64,000 nucleotides of DNA from an uncultured Clostridia bacterium (lineage in GTDB: Bacteria; Bacillota; Clostridia; Christensenellales; Borkfalkiaceae). The stretch lies in assembly GCA_947627565.1 (NCBI GenBank), contig CANQWO010000001.1, positions 87,172 through 151,171 of the forward strand. Direction: 5' to 3'. How positions within the stretch are numbered: the stretch's first letter is position 1; the number at the start of each line of letters is the position of its first letter. The notes below the pieces were generated by a model that was given only the letters and a program-made list of their open reading frames with translations, was not told where the DNA came from and ran no database searches. The position numbers were made by a program, and so were the translations under genes. Shown here piece after piece: positions 25,401 through 33,601 of this stretch.

Positions 25401-25609
25401 CGAAGCGCCGCAAACGCGTCGCAGAGGATGTCGTCGAGCGTTTCGCCCTTGGCGAGCCGCTCCTTAAAGACGGCCGTCTGGCTTCTGAGTTCTTCGTTGG
25501 ACATCGCCTGGTATTTGGGCTCGAGCGCCTCCACGGCCTCTGCCGTTTTGTTGAGTTTTTTCAGGCTCTTGCGGCTGTCGCTGTCTTTGATATAAGAAAT
25601 CAATCCCAT
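22436..25609 (-). CDS. secA: Preprotein translocase subunit SecA
   Basis: MKTGEGKTLVATLPAYL, DEVDSILIDEARTPLIIS, C-terminal PNDPCWCGSGLKYKKCH zinc motif. Confidence 0.97.
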   Translation of the reverse strand: MGLISYIKDSDSRKSLKKLNKTAEAVEALEPKYQAMSNEELRSQTAVFKERLAKGETLDDILCDAFAALREASWRVLGMKHFHVQIVGGICLFQGRIAEMKTGEGKTLVATLPAYLEALSGKGVHIVTVNDYLARRDAEWMGKVHKFMGLTVGVVVPGMSENDKRAAYQADITYGTNNEFGFDYLRDNLTYSLKDMVQRDLNFAIVDEVDSILIDEARTPLIISHRGGKSSDLYERADKFVRSLKGGYDDELEKAFADYLDDLTRRAADGDEEAAAKLEEAKDQDRIIKRSKKGRPAQSKLDKSEMLGWEYLIERKEREVHLLELGAKKAAQVFNIKVWNDNDTDEDFYQRVWDSNEAAQINHHIQQALKAHHLFNLGEQYIIADEKDDDGNPRKGIVIVDEFTGRLMIGRRYSEGLHQAIEAKEGIAIREENKTVATITFQNYFRLYKKLSGMTGTAKTEEGEFRTIYSLDVIEIPTNRPIARNDLHDRVFSTATGKKKAIVREIMERHEKGQPILVGTVSVEKSEEISRLLRANGVKHNILNAKNHEREAEIVAQAGRYGAVTIATNMAGRGTDILLGGNPEYLAKKQLREEGVEHDVIELATSYADVDEDVMAVRKHYSALYAKFKEQTDAEKQKVIAAGGLCIIGTERHESRRIDNQLRGRSGRQGDVGVSIFFLSLEDDLMRRFGGERMQSIYERSKIREESIESKMLTRLIEYAQKQIEGRNFGIRKTVLQYDDVMNKQRQLIYAERMKVLRGEDVHDQILKYIPDFVEDRVRHTVEGDDIPAKWNEDDLNAELERGYLPEGTHYVTRERLEKWDFDVAIRKISKKVEEAYEQKIAETDDLCVEMTNMNFHALERYVLLRFVTDEWIDHIDAMDQLRKGIRLRSYAQMDPVIAYKQEGFAMFDEMIERIQNRTITYLLRFRPMPRKPEPVRVYPNAVRPAEGGEEAQAPQRATPRIYPTANFAPAQPQPQVTVRAPEATNVPARTAEPQQTTVTALPKGIDKSRLVTSGSEKFNPATMKSKKKPGPNDPCWCGSGLKYKKCHMLSDIDQSR

Positions 25610-25662
25610 CTTTTTTTGCTCCGAATAGCGCGCCGAAGGGCGCGCGAAATGTTCACTTCCCT

Positions 25663-25690
25663 ATTCTACTATATTTTTAGGAAATTTCAA
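25663..25690 (-). promoter_or_regulatory. Putative sigmaA-type promoter of secA
   Basis: TTGAAA (25685-25690) N16 TAGAAT (25663-25668) on the minus strand. Confidence 0.55.
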
Positions 25691-25788
25691 AGCGATTTTC
25701 GGGCGTTTTCGAGAATTTCACCGAAGAACATAAAAAAAGGCGGGCGGATCTTCGGCCTTCTGCGCGAAAATTGTCTCCATGGAAAAAC

Positions 25789-25810
25789 GCCCGCGGGCCT
25801 TTCCGCGGGC
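25789..25810 (-). terminator. Intrinsic terminator downstream of deoC-like gene
   Basis: GCCCGCGG..CCGCGGGC stem followed by GTTTTT on the minus strand. Confidence 0.65.
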
Positions 25811-25829
25811 TTATCCGGATCTCGACGCG

Positions 25830-26588
25830 TCAGATCGGCTTTTCGGCGTTCTGCGGCGGCAGGACGCGTTCCGCTTCCTCCCTGGCCTGTTCGTACATCT
25901 CCTTTGCGATGCGGTCGGGATCGGCCGTCTGGACGAGGGAGCCCCCCGCTTTGGTGAGCGAACGGAGCTGTTCGGCGTTTTCCACGCCGGAGACGTCGAC
26001 CCGGATCTTCCCGCCGCCCGCGCGCAGCGCCCGCAGTACCAACTGCACTTCCCCGCGGACGCAGACGGCGTCGGCGCCCCCGTCCGCCGCGGCCTTTGCG
26101 CCCAGCGCCACCTCCTCTTCGCTCAGCGTATGGTCCTCCAACGAGACGACGAGCGCCATCTTTTTGGCCACGCGGCGCACTTTCTTCACTTCGCGTTTGA
26201 GATAGGACGCGTTCGCCGCCCGCAGCGCGGAGTAGCAGAGCACCAGCCTGATCTCCCGCGCACCCAGCGCGATGGCCTTCTTGGCCTCTAACTTCTTGAC
26301 GGGCATCAGCGTCTCCCCCGTCCCGCCGACGAGGCAGATGACGTATGCCTGGCTCCCCTCCAAATGTTTCCGTGCCGACGCAACGCTCACCGGCGAGACC
26401 AATACCCCGTAGGCGGTAAGTTTCCGCACGTTTTCGCAGGCCGTCTTGAGGGCGTAGCGGTCGGTCTCGCGGCGGGAAGCATCGACGATGAGCTTATGCA
26501 GGGTGACGGCGATCTCCGCCTCCCGCCTCGTTCTCTTAAATTCTCCGTATTCCACGGCCTCCGCCGCGGAGAGCACTGTTCCTTCCAT
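25830..26588 (-). CDS. DeoC-family (deoxyribose-phosphate aldolase-like) protein lacking catalytic residues
   Basis: DeoC-like core (VKKLEAKKAIALGAREIRLVLCYSAL; SEEEVALGAKAAADGGADAV) with the KTSTG and VKASGG lysines not conserved. Confidence 0.7.
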   Translation of the reverse strand: MEGTVLSAAEAVEYGEFKRTRREAEIAVTLHKLIVDASRRETDRYALKTACENVRKLTAYGVLVSPVSVASARKHLEGSQAYVICLVGGTGETLMPVKKLEAKKAIALGAREIRLVLCYSALRAANASYLKREVKKVRRVAKKMALVVSLEDHTLSEEEVALGAKAAADGGADAVCVRGEVQLVLRALRAGGGKIRVDVSGVENAEQLRSLTKAGGSLVQTADPDRIAKEMYEQAREEAERVLPPQNAEKPI

Positions 26589-26671
26589 ATACCATGAGCT
26601 TTCCCGAAAAAACGGGAAAATATTCCCATCTTGCGCAATTTATGACAGCGCCCTTCTGTTACAATGGAGCC

Positions 26672-26923
26672 ATGAATCTTCTCATTCCCTGGTTGGGCGG
26701 CCTGTATGCCGCGATCCTCCTCTTCGCCTGCTTTGTCCTCGTACATATCCTCAAACTGGCGCGCATCGGCTACCGCGCCCGCAGAAATCTTCCCGCCGAG
26801 AAGCCCAAGGAGACGCCGCCGGCGCCCGAACCCGTCTATTACATCGTCGAAAAAAAGAAAAAACGCGCCAAGGCGGCCTACTCGGAGCCCAAGCGCATTT
26901 CCTTCCACGAGGAAAAATCATGA
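26672..26923 (+). CDS. Small membrane protein with basic cytoplasmic tail
   Basis: MNLLIPWLGGLYAAILLFACFVLVHILKLARIGYRARRN...EKKKKRAK. Confidence 0.65.
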   Translation: MNLLIPWLGGLYAAILLFACFVLVHILKLARIGYRARRNLPAEKPKETPPAPEPVYYIVEKKKKRAKAAYSEPKRISFHEEKS

Positions 26924-26927
26924 CATC

Positions 26928-26958
26928 GAGCGGCCCGCCGTTCTTCGGCGGGCCGCTC
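26928..26958. terminator. Strong hairpin terminator
   Basis: GAGCGGCCCGCCG-ttctt-CGGCGGGCCGCTC, perfect 13-bp arms. Confidence 0.75.
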
Positions 26959-27106
26959 TTCATTCTTCCTCAAAAGCAACGACAACGCATGACCATATCT
27001 TTATATGAAATGATAAAAGCGACAGCGATCAAAGCGGCGGGAGAAGTCCCGCCGTTTCGCTCTATTGGAACGTTCGCCGAATTTGAACGTTCGCCGAAAG
27101 GGCCCG

Positions 27107-27457
27107 TCAGCCCTCGTAGTGCTCGATGTTGCGGCCGGAATCCCAGAGCCGCTCGAGATAGTAAAATTTCCGCGATTCTTCATTGAAAATCTGCACAACG
27201 ACATCGCCGTAATCCAAGACGCCCCAACGCCCTTCGCGGAGCCCCTCGGTACGGTCGGGATAGAGCTCGTATTTCTTCTTGAGCTGTTCCTCCACCTGAT
27301 CGCCCAGCGCGCGCACTTGCGTCGTCGACTTACCGCTCGCAATGACAAAATAACTGCACACGACAGTCTGGTCGGTAACATTGATGATGACGATGTCCTC
27401 TCCCTTCTTCTCGGCGAGCGCCGCGGCGCAGGCTTTTGCAAGTTCATAGCTTTCCAT
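27107..27457 (-). CDS. rsfS: Ribosomal silencing factor RsfS
   Basis: DIVIINVTDQTVVCSYFVIASGKSTTQVRALGDQVEE...WGVLDYGDVVVQIF. Confidence 0.93.
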   Translation of the reverse strand: MESYELAKACAAALAEKKGEDIVIINVTDQTVVCSYFVIASGKSTTQVRALGDQVEEQLKKKYELYPDRTEGLREGRWGVLDYGDVVVQIFNEESRKFYYLERLWDSGRNIEHYEG

Positions 27458-27530
27458 GATCGATACCCCCTGATTTTCTATTTTTTGCCGTTTTCATCGG
27501 GCAATACGCGCATTTATGTCTCGCATAGTA

Positions 27531-28664
27531 CTATGAAAACGGTTGATTTTTGTGTTTTACGACCCAATCATAGGCGCTCTGCGTCAAACCGTAGATCGGC
27601 GTTCCGCTCTCGGAGAGATAGGCAAGCTGGGCGCGGAGCGCGGCCTCCAGACAGGCGTCGAGGTCTTTCCAAAAAAGATCGCGCAGAACGTCCACCCCCG
27701 CGAACGTTCTCCCTTCCTCCAACAGGTCGGAGAGAAAAATGAGCTTGCCGAGCGGCGTCATGTCCTCCCTGCCGCTGGCGTGGTAGCGGATCGCATCGAG
27801 GATCTCCTCGTCCTCCACGCCGAGGCGGGCGGCAAGCCGGGCGCCCGTATACTGATGCAGGACGGGCGCGGGGACATCGGACGGGACGCGGCAGTCCGCC
27901 ACGAGCGCGTCGTCCGCGGAGAGATTCTTCGCGCAGTCGTGCAACGCGGCCGCAAGCAGAGCCTTTTCCTCGGGGATCCCGAGCGATCTGGCCCGCGCGC
28001 AGGCCATTTTTGCGACCCGAAAACTGTGCTCTCGCCGCGTTTCCTTCTCATAGGAGAGCGCCCTTTCAATGACGGGATAGGCGTAGAGCCCCCTCTCTGA
28101 AATGTAATGATAGACTTCGCCGTCGAGCGCGGCGGGCCGCTTTCCGAACGCAAGTTCCACGCGGATCTCCGTCGACGAGACGGCCTCGCCCGTAAAGGGC
28201 ACCTCGGCATACCGCTTGCCGAAGCGGTCATAAAATTTCTCCCTGAGCGCCGCCGTCGACGCGGTTCCCCTGCCGCATGCCGCGAGCGTCACGCAGGACA
28301 AGATCGCATCGGGCTCCCGCCATGTGAAGAAGTCCTCGAGCATGTCTGCGCCCACCAAAAAATAGCGCTCGGCCGCAGGATAGCGCGCCTTGAACTTTTC
28401 GCAGGTCAGGTACGTATAACTGGTCCCGCCGGCCGCGAGTTCTTCGTCGCTCACCGCGGCAAAATCCAGCCCCCGAAGGGCGATTTCTGCCATTTTCAGC
28501 CGACTTTTCCCGTCGGCAGCCGCGCCGCTCCGCTTGTGCGGGGCGATGTAGGAAGGCATCACGATGAGACGGTCGAGGCCGAGCGCCCTTTGCGCCGCGA
28601 CGACGCAGCCGATGTGCTGCGAATGGATCGGGTCGAACGAGCCTCCGAAAATTCCGATCTTCAT
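27531..28664 (-). CDS. nadD: Nicotinate-nucleotide adenylyltransferase fused to YqeK-type HD domain
   Basis: MKIGIFGGSFDPIHSQHIG; C-terminal REHSFRVAKMACARA..ALHDCAKNLS. Confidence 0.92.
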   Translation of the reverse strand: MKIGIFGGSFDPIHSQHIGCVVAAQRALGLDRLIVMPSYIAPHKRSGAAADGKSRLKMAEIALRGLDFAAVSDEELAAGGTSYTYLTCEKFKARYPAAERYFLVGADMLEDFFTWREPDAILSCVTLAACGRGTASTAALREKFYDRFGKRYAEVPFTGEAVSSTEIRVELAFGKRPAALDGEVYHYISERGLYAYPVIERALSYEKETRREHSFRVAKMACARARSLGIPEEKALLAAALHDCAKNLSADDALVADCRVPSDVPAPVLHQYTGARLAARLGVEDEEILDAIRYHASGREDMTPLGKLIFLSDLLEEGRTFAGVDVLRDLFWKDLDACLEAALRAQLAYLSESGTPIYGLTQSAYDWVVKHKNQPFS

Positions 28665-28734
28665 GGCACCATTTTACCATATCTTTTTGCCCTTTGCAAG
28701 ACTAATTTGCGAAATTCCCGTCAAAAATACATTC

Positions 28735-29508
28735 ATGAAACACATTTCTTTCCCGCTGGTCGCGGACGTCGTGTTCTATACCGTCTGCGCATTCCTCCCC
28801 GCCGTCGGGATCATGCGGTTTTACCGTCTTCCGGCGGCCGTCGTGTTTTCGGCGGCGACCTGCATCGCACTGGCCGTCGGCGCGACAGCCTTTGCCGTGA
28901 TGTATACGCGGCGGGAAAAGACGGTCGTGGGCAAAGCGGCAAAAAAGCGGCGGGACGACCTCATGCTGCACCTCGCGCTCGAACGCCGGGACCGCGTGTG
29001 CGAAGCGCTCGCGCGCGCCTTGACGGCGGACGGGACGGAGGCGACCGCCGCAGAGGACGCCGTCGCTTCGGGCGGGGAATTGTTCCTCCCGGCCTTCACC
29101 ATGCAACCGCTCTCCGCGGACGCCATCGCCGCACTCCTCCGAAAATACGGGGAAGAGAAGTTTACCGTCGTCTGCAACGAACTCACGCCCGAGGCGGAAA
29201 AACTCGCGCGGGCGTTCGGGAAAAACATTCTCGGCGGAGACGGCGTCTTTGCGCTCTTCGAGCGGACGGGGACCACGCCGGAAAAGCTCATCCTCGCCGA
29301 CCTCCCCCGCCCCAAGCTGCGCGCCCGTCTCCGCCGCTCGTTCTCCAAACGCAATTCCAAGCCGTTTTTTGTCAGCGGATGCCTGCTCCTCATCATGAGC
29401 CTCTTCACGCTCTTTCCGCGCTACTATCTGATCGCCGGATGCGCGCTCTTGCTCCTCGCCATCGGCGTGCGGCTGTTCGGATGCCCCGATCATGCGGTCG
29501 GAAAATAG
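28735..29508 (+). CDS. Membrane protein of unknown function
   Basis: N- and C-terminal TM pairs flanking a soluble central domain; start MKHISFPLVADVVF. Confidence 0.65.
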   Translation: MKHISFPLVADVVFYTVCAFLPAVGIMRFYRLPAAVVFSAATCIALAVGATAFAVMYTRREKTVVGKAAKKRRDDLMLHLALERRDRVCEALARALTADGTEATAAEDAVASGGELFLPAFTMQPLSADAIAALLRKYGEEKFTVVCNELTPEAEKLARAFGKNILGGDGVFALFERTGTTPEKLILADLPRPKLRARLRRSFSKRNSKPFFVSGCLLLIMSLFTLFPRYYLIAGCALLLLAIGVRLFGCPDHAVGK

Positions 29509-29547
29509 TAATATGTCACGCATAATACTTCACAGAATAAGAAAATC

Positions 29548-29572
29548 GGCCCGTTTCGGGGCCTTTTTTTAC
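29548..29572 (+). terminator. Intrinsic terminator
   Basis: GGCCCgtttcGGGGCC followed by TTTTTTT. Confidence 0.6.
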
Positions 29573-29585
29573 GGTTTTTTTCCGA

Positions 29586-31040
29586 TCAGAGCGATTCGAG
29601 CGACCGAATTGCGCGCGGCAACAGACGAATGACGTCGGCGCCGTCGGGCGCGTATTCCCCCATCTCTTTCGCTGCAGATTCGCCCGCGCGGCCGAGGAGA
29701 TAACAGGCGGCCACGGACGCCTCGTAGGGCGGAACGCCGCGGGCGCAGGTCCCGGCGAGCAGGCCGGAAAGGACGTCGCCGCTCCCCCCTTTCGCGAGGG
29801 CGGGAGAACCCGTGCACGAGATGGCGACCCGCGTTCCGTCGGTAATGACGGTCCGATTATTTTTCAGCACGACGGTGACGCCGTACTCCGCGGCGAAGGA
29901 CTTCGCACAGCCAATCGGGTCCTTTAAGATCTCCTCGACGGACCGATCCGTCAGGCGGGAAAATTCCTTGATGTGCGGCGTGAGGACGACGGGGCACGCC
30001 CGCTTTCGGAGCAGGTCCGTGCCGTATGCGGAGAGGGCGTTGAGCGCGTCGGCGTCGAGCACAAGCGTGCCCGCGCGGTAGGTCGCGAGGAGTTCTTCGA
30101 GCATTTCCTTCACGGCCGGCGTCGCCCCCATGCCGAACGCGACCGCCTGCGAGGTGAGCGGCTCCCCCGCATACAACTTGACGATGCACGCGGGATATTT
30201 TGCGGCGATCACGGTGCGGCGCATTTCGTCCGTCGCGGGATTCCCGGAATGAGGCAGACGGAGCTCGGTATAGCCCGCCCCGCTCTTCAGCGCGGCGCCC
30301 GCCGCAAGGAGCGGTGCGCCGAGGGAGCCGTAGCCGGCGAGAACGGAGACTGTGCCGTAGTCCCCCTTGTTGGAATGCGAACGCCGCTTGGGGAAGAGCG
30401 CGGCGACGTCTTCGGCCTCCCAAACTTCCGCGCCGCCCGCAAGGGGAAGCCCGATCTCCGCGACCTCAATCTCTCCCGCGAGATCGGCGCCGTCGGAGAG
30501 GAGCAGCGCCGTCTTGAGGCCGCCCATTGTCACGGTCTCGTCCGCACGAACGGCGGGGCCGCTCGCAAGCCCGCCCTCCCGAAGGCCCGAGGGGACGTCG
30601 CAGGAGATGACGTGATCGCACGTCTTGAGAAAGTCTACGGCCGCGGCATATGCGCCCTCGATGGGCCGCGCGAGCCCCGTTCCGAAGAGACAATCGACGG
30701 CGACGCGGAAATGCCTGCGCGGGAATACGCCGAACACTTCCCCCGGGAACTTCTCGCGCGCATCTGCGGCCGCTCCCGTCAATTTCTGCGCAAGACAGAC
30801 GGCCGCGACGTCGTATCCCCGTTCCCGCAACAAGCGGGCCGCGACAAAGCCGTCGCCGCCGTTGTTGCCGCCGCCCATGAGAAAGACGGCGTCGTCGGCG
30901 CCGCAGGCGCGCATGGCACGTTCCGCCGCGTCGGCAAGGGCGCGCCCGGCGCGCTCCATCAGGGTGGGGACGTCCGTCCCGCTCTCGATCGCACGCTTTT
31001 CCGCAGCGGCGATCTCCGCAAACGTATATGCATATTTCAT
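29586..31040 (-). CDS. nnr: Bifunctional NAD(P)H-hydrate epimerase / ADP-dependent NAD(P)H-hydrate dehydratase
   Basis: GGGNNGGDGFVAARLL; VVLTPHIKEFSRL; GSPALAKGGSGDVLSGLLAG. Confidence 0.93.
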   Translation of the reverse strand: MKYAYTFAEIAAAEKRAIESGTDVPTLMERAGRALADAAERAMRACGADDAVFLMGGGNNGGDGFVAARLLRERGYDVAAVCLAQKLTGAAADAREKFPGEVFGVFPRRHFRVAVDCLFGTGLARPIEGAYAAAVDFLKTCDHVISCDVPSGLREGGLASGPAVRADETVTMGGLKTALLLSDGADLAGEIEVAEIGLPLAGGAEVWEAEDVAALFPKRRSHSNKGDYGTVSVLAGYGSLGAPLLAAGAALKSGAGYTELRLPHSGNPATDEMRRTVIAAKYPACIVKLYAGEPLTSQAVAFGMGATPAVKEMLEELLATYRAGTLVLDADALNALSAYGTDLLRKRACPVVLTPHIKEFSRLTDRSVEEILKDPIGCAKSFAAEYGVTVVLKNNRTVITDGTRVAISCTGSPALAKGGSGDVLSGLLAGTCARGVPPYEASVAACYLLGRAGESAAKEMGEYAPDGADVIRLLPRAIRSLESL

Positions 31041-31049
31041 AGTCCACCT

Positions 31050-31730
31050 TCAAACGCGTATGGAGATTTCGGCAGCGGAGAGCGCTCTCCTGCCGGACGC
31101 AGTCTCGATTTCCAGCCGCCCGTCGGGCAAAATGCGCCGCGCCGTCGCGGGGTAGCTTTCTTCCCCCTCCAGGACGGTGACCGTCTGCCCCAAAAATCCA
31201 ACGCGCGCCAGATACTCTTTCAGCGTCGTTTCGCGGAGGAGATTGGCGATCAAGCTGCGGCGCACGTCCTCCGCGTCGAGCGGTCTTTGCGCGAGCTCTC
31301 GGAGCGTTACGGCCGTTCCGCCGAGCGCGGAGACGTCGTTGGAGACATTGAGCCCGATGCCGACGATGCTCGCGCGCACCCACCCGCCCGACAGCGTATT
31401 TTCGATGAGGATGCCGCACAGCTTCCGGCCGTCCGCATAGATGTCGTTGGGCCACTTGATTTGGGGGCGCACGCCGTATTCCTCCGCCGTTAGACAGACC
31501 GCGACGGCCGCGTGCGTCATGATGGAAAACGCGTCCGCCACGGGAAGCGCCGCGTAAAACGTGAGGGCAGAGAGGTAGACGCCGCCCTCTTCCGAGAGAA
31601 ACGTGCGGCCCTTGGTGCCTCTTCCGCCCGTCTGGCGGCGTGCGCAGACGATCATATCTTCTCCGCCGCCCAAATAGGATCGCAAATAATCGTTGGTGGA
31701 GGATGTCTCCTCCAATCGGATTACACGCAT
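31050..31730 (-). CDS. birA: Biotin--[acetyl-CoA-carboxylase] ligase without HTH domain
   Basis: ETSSTNDYL, RRQTGGRGTKGRTF, QIKWPNDIYADGRKLCGIL. Confidence 0.9.
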   Translation of the reverse strand: MRVIRLEETSSTNDYLRSYLGGGEDMIVCARRQTGGRGTKGRTFLSEEGGVYLSALTFYAALPVADAFSIMTHAAVAVCLTAEEYGVRPQIKWPNDIYADGRKLCGILIENTLSGGWVRASIVGIGLNVSNDVSALGGTAVTLRELAQRPLDAEDVRRSLIANLLRETTLKEYLARVGFLGQTVTVLEGEESYPATARRILPDGRLEIETASGRRALSAAEISIRV

Positions 31731-31771
31731 GCCGTCTCCTCGCCTCCCATCGCCAACGTCTCCGGCCATGC

Positions 31772-32389
31772 CTACGGCTCCTCCGAGAGGTAGGCGACCA
31801 GCGCGCCTCGGGCCGTCTCGTAGTCGAAGCCCTTGGACAGCAAATGGGCATAGGCCTTCTTCGCGGTCTTCGGATCGTTCGCATCTTTGCCGCGCAGATA
31901 TTTTTCAAGGACGCGAGACGCGCACGCCCCTTCGTCGCCGAGCGCGGAGACCGCGGCGTCGATATCTCCCTCGGAGACGCCCTTGCGCTTCAGCTCCAGC
32001 GCGATGAGGCGCGACCCCTTTTTCTGCGCCATGTTCTCCGCATATGCACGGGCATACGCGGCGTCGTCGAGAAATCCGTAGCGCTTCATCCTCCCGACGA
32101 CTTCGTCTGCGACGTCCTCCAGATATCCCTTCTTTTTGAGGAAATCGCGCACTTCGCGCTCCGTCTTCATCGAAGCCGTGATGTGCAGGAGCGCCTTATC
32201 GAACGCCTCATCTTGCTCGCTCTCGAGCTGATAGGCGGCGAGCTCCTCTTCGGTGACGGTGCTCCCCGCTTTGAGACGGTGCCGCATGACCGTCTCCAAT
32301 TTCATGCCGCACAGAAACCGCCCGTCCACTTCGATGTTGCAACGGGCCGCGTCGTACTTTTGCGGTGTGATGGCTGTGATCTCAGACAT
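31772..32389 (-). CDS. recX: Regulatory protein RecX
   Basis: RecX repeats: REVRDFLKKKGY, YGFLDDAAYARAYAENMAQKKGSRLIALELKRKGVS. Confidence 0.85.
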   Translation of the reverse strand: MSEITAITPQKYDAARCNIEVDGRFLCGMKLETVMRHRLKAGSTVTEEELAAYQLESEQDEAFDKALLHITASMKTEREVRDFLKKKGYLEDVADEVVGRMKRYGFLDDAAYARAYAENMAQKKGSRLIALELKRKGVSEGDIDAAVSALGDEGACASRVLEKYLRGKDANDPKTAKKAYAHLLSKGFDYETARGALVAYLSEEP

Positions 32390-32410
32390 GGGTGCCTCGT
32401 TTTGCGTGTA

Positions 32411-33574
32411 CTATACGCCGTAAGACGGCCAAATGCGGTTTGCTTTGAACCAATCGGTGTCCTTTAAGATCGTGGAATTGTTCGTGCCCGAGACGGAGAA
32501 TGCGGCCCCGTCGGACCTTACCACGATGTTCCCGTTCATAGACGTGTAGCCGTCGCCCGTCGACAGCGTCGTCACATAGATGTTCTTCGTGTAGCGGGCG
32601 ACGCGGTCGATCATGGCCTGCGTGGGGAATGTGTTGTCGCCGTTATCGGTATATTCGTTGCTCCCCGCGATACAGCAGACGCAGACGTATTCGGGACGGA
32701 TGACGGAGAGCAGGGCGTCCGTCGAAGACGTCTTACTGCCGTGATGGCCCGCCTTGAACAGCTTGCACTGCGGGAGCTCGTTGTATTGTACGAGATATTT
32801 CTCCCCCTTCTCCTCGAGATCGCCCGTGAAGAGGTAATTGTACTCCCCCTGCGCGATATAGAAGCAGACGGAATAGTCGTTCTCATCCGAGGCGCTGTGA
32901 TCGTAATAGTAGTTATAGAGAAAGTTGAGCGTGATCCCCTCTGCCAATTCATAGCTGCGCTGCGCGCCGTTTTCGTTGTTGTAACATTCGAGCGCGGTAT
33001 AATGCACGGCGCCCTCCGCCACTTCGGCGTCGCGCTCGGTGCAGTAGCGGCCGTAGACCTGCGTCGTCTTTTTCGTGTTGGGGAAATCGATGATCGTCTC
33101 GCAGACATAGCGGCGGAACAGGCTCTCGTGATAGGAATTGCCCGCAAACGCCGCGATGTGGTCCTGGTCGGCGTGCGTCACGATGACGTATTCGAGCACG
33201 CCGTCGCTGCAATAGGAATCGACATAGCGCTCGATGGTATCCGCGGAAGTTTCCCGCGAGCCGCCGTCGATCAGGAGCTCCGTATTTCCCGTCTGAATAA
33301 AGATGCAGTCGCCCGTATAGCGATTGCCGAGTTCGAGGAAATGGATCGAAAGCTCGCCCGTCGCAGGCTCCTCCGCGGAGGGTCCTTCCGTGGAAGGCCC
33401 ATCCGTAGAGGGACCTTCCGGGCCGGGCGCCTGTCTCTTGGAATAGACATAGAAATACCAATACGCCGCCGCGAGCAGGACGATGACGAGAAACAGGCAG
33501 ACGAGGGCCAAGAGGAGTTTGCGATTGCGCCGCGCCCTCTTTGCGGCGTTCTTTCGATGTTTGGAATTTGCCAT
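32411..33574 (-). CDS. Membrane-anchored ComEC/Rec2-like metallo-beta-lactamase fold protein
   Basis: N-terminal TM, Pro/Gly/Ser/Glu linker, THADQDHIAAF, GHHGSKTSS. Confidence 0.82.
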   Translation of the reverse strand: MANSKHRKNAAKRARRNRKLLLALVCLFLVIVLLAAAYWYFYVYSKRQAPGPEGPSTDGPSTEGPSAEEPATGELSIHFLELGNRYTGDCIFIQTGNTELLIDGGSRETSADTIERYVDSYCSDGVLEYVIVTHADQDHIAAFAGNSYHESLFRRYVCETIIDFPNTKKTTQVYGRYCTERDAEVAEGAVHYTALECYNNENGAQRSYELAEGITLNFLYNYYYDHSASDENDYSVCFYIAQGEYNYLFTGDLEEKGEKYLVQYNELPQCKLFKAGHHGSKTSSTDALLSVIRPEYVCVCCIAGSNEYTDNGDNTFPTQAMIDRVARYTKNIYVTTLSTGDGYTSMNGNIVVRSDGAAFSVSGTNNSTILKDTDWFKANRIWPSYGV

Positions 33575-33601
33575 AGGATAAAATCAGGCGACGGGGTCGC
33601 G

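Noticed and set aside
21161-25957. 1598-aa plus-strand ORF opposite prfB/secA
   Set aside because: Antisense to confidently assigned genes; composition is typical of the shadow frame of GC-rich coding DNA
27067-27098. Direct repeat GAACGTTCGCCGAA x2 upstream of rsfS stop
   Set aside because: Too short and isolated; likely chance or minor slippage
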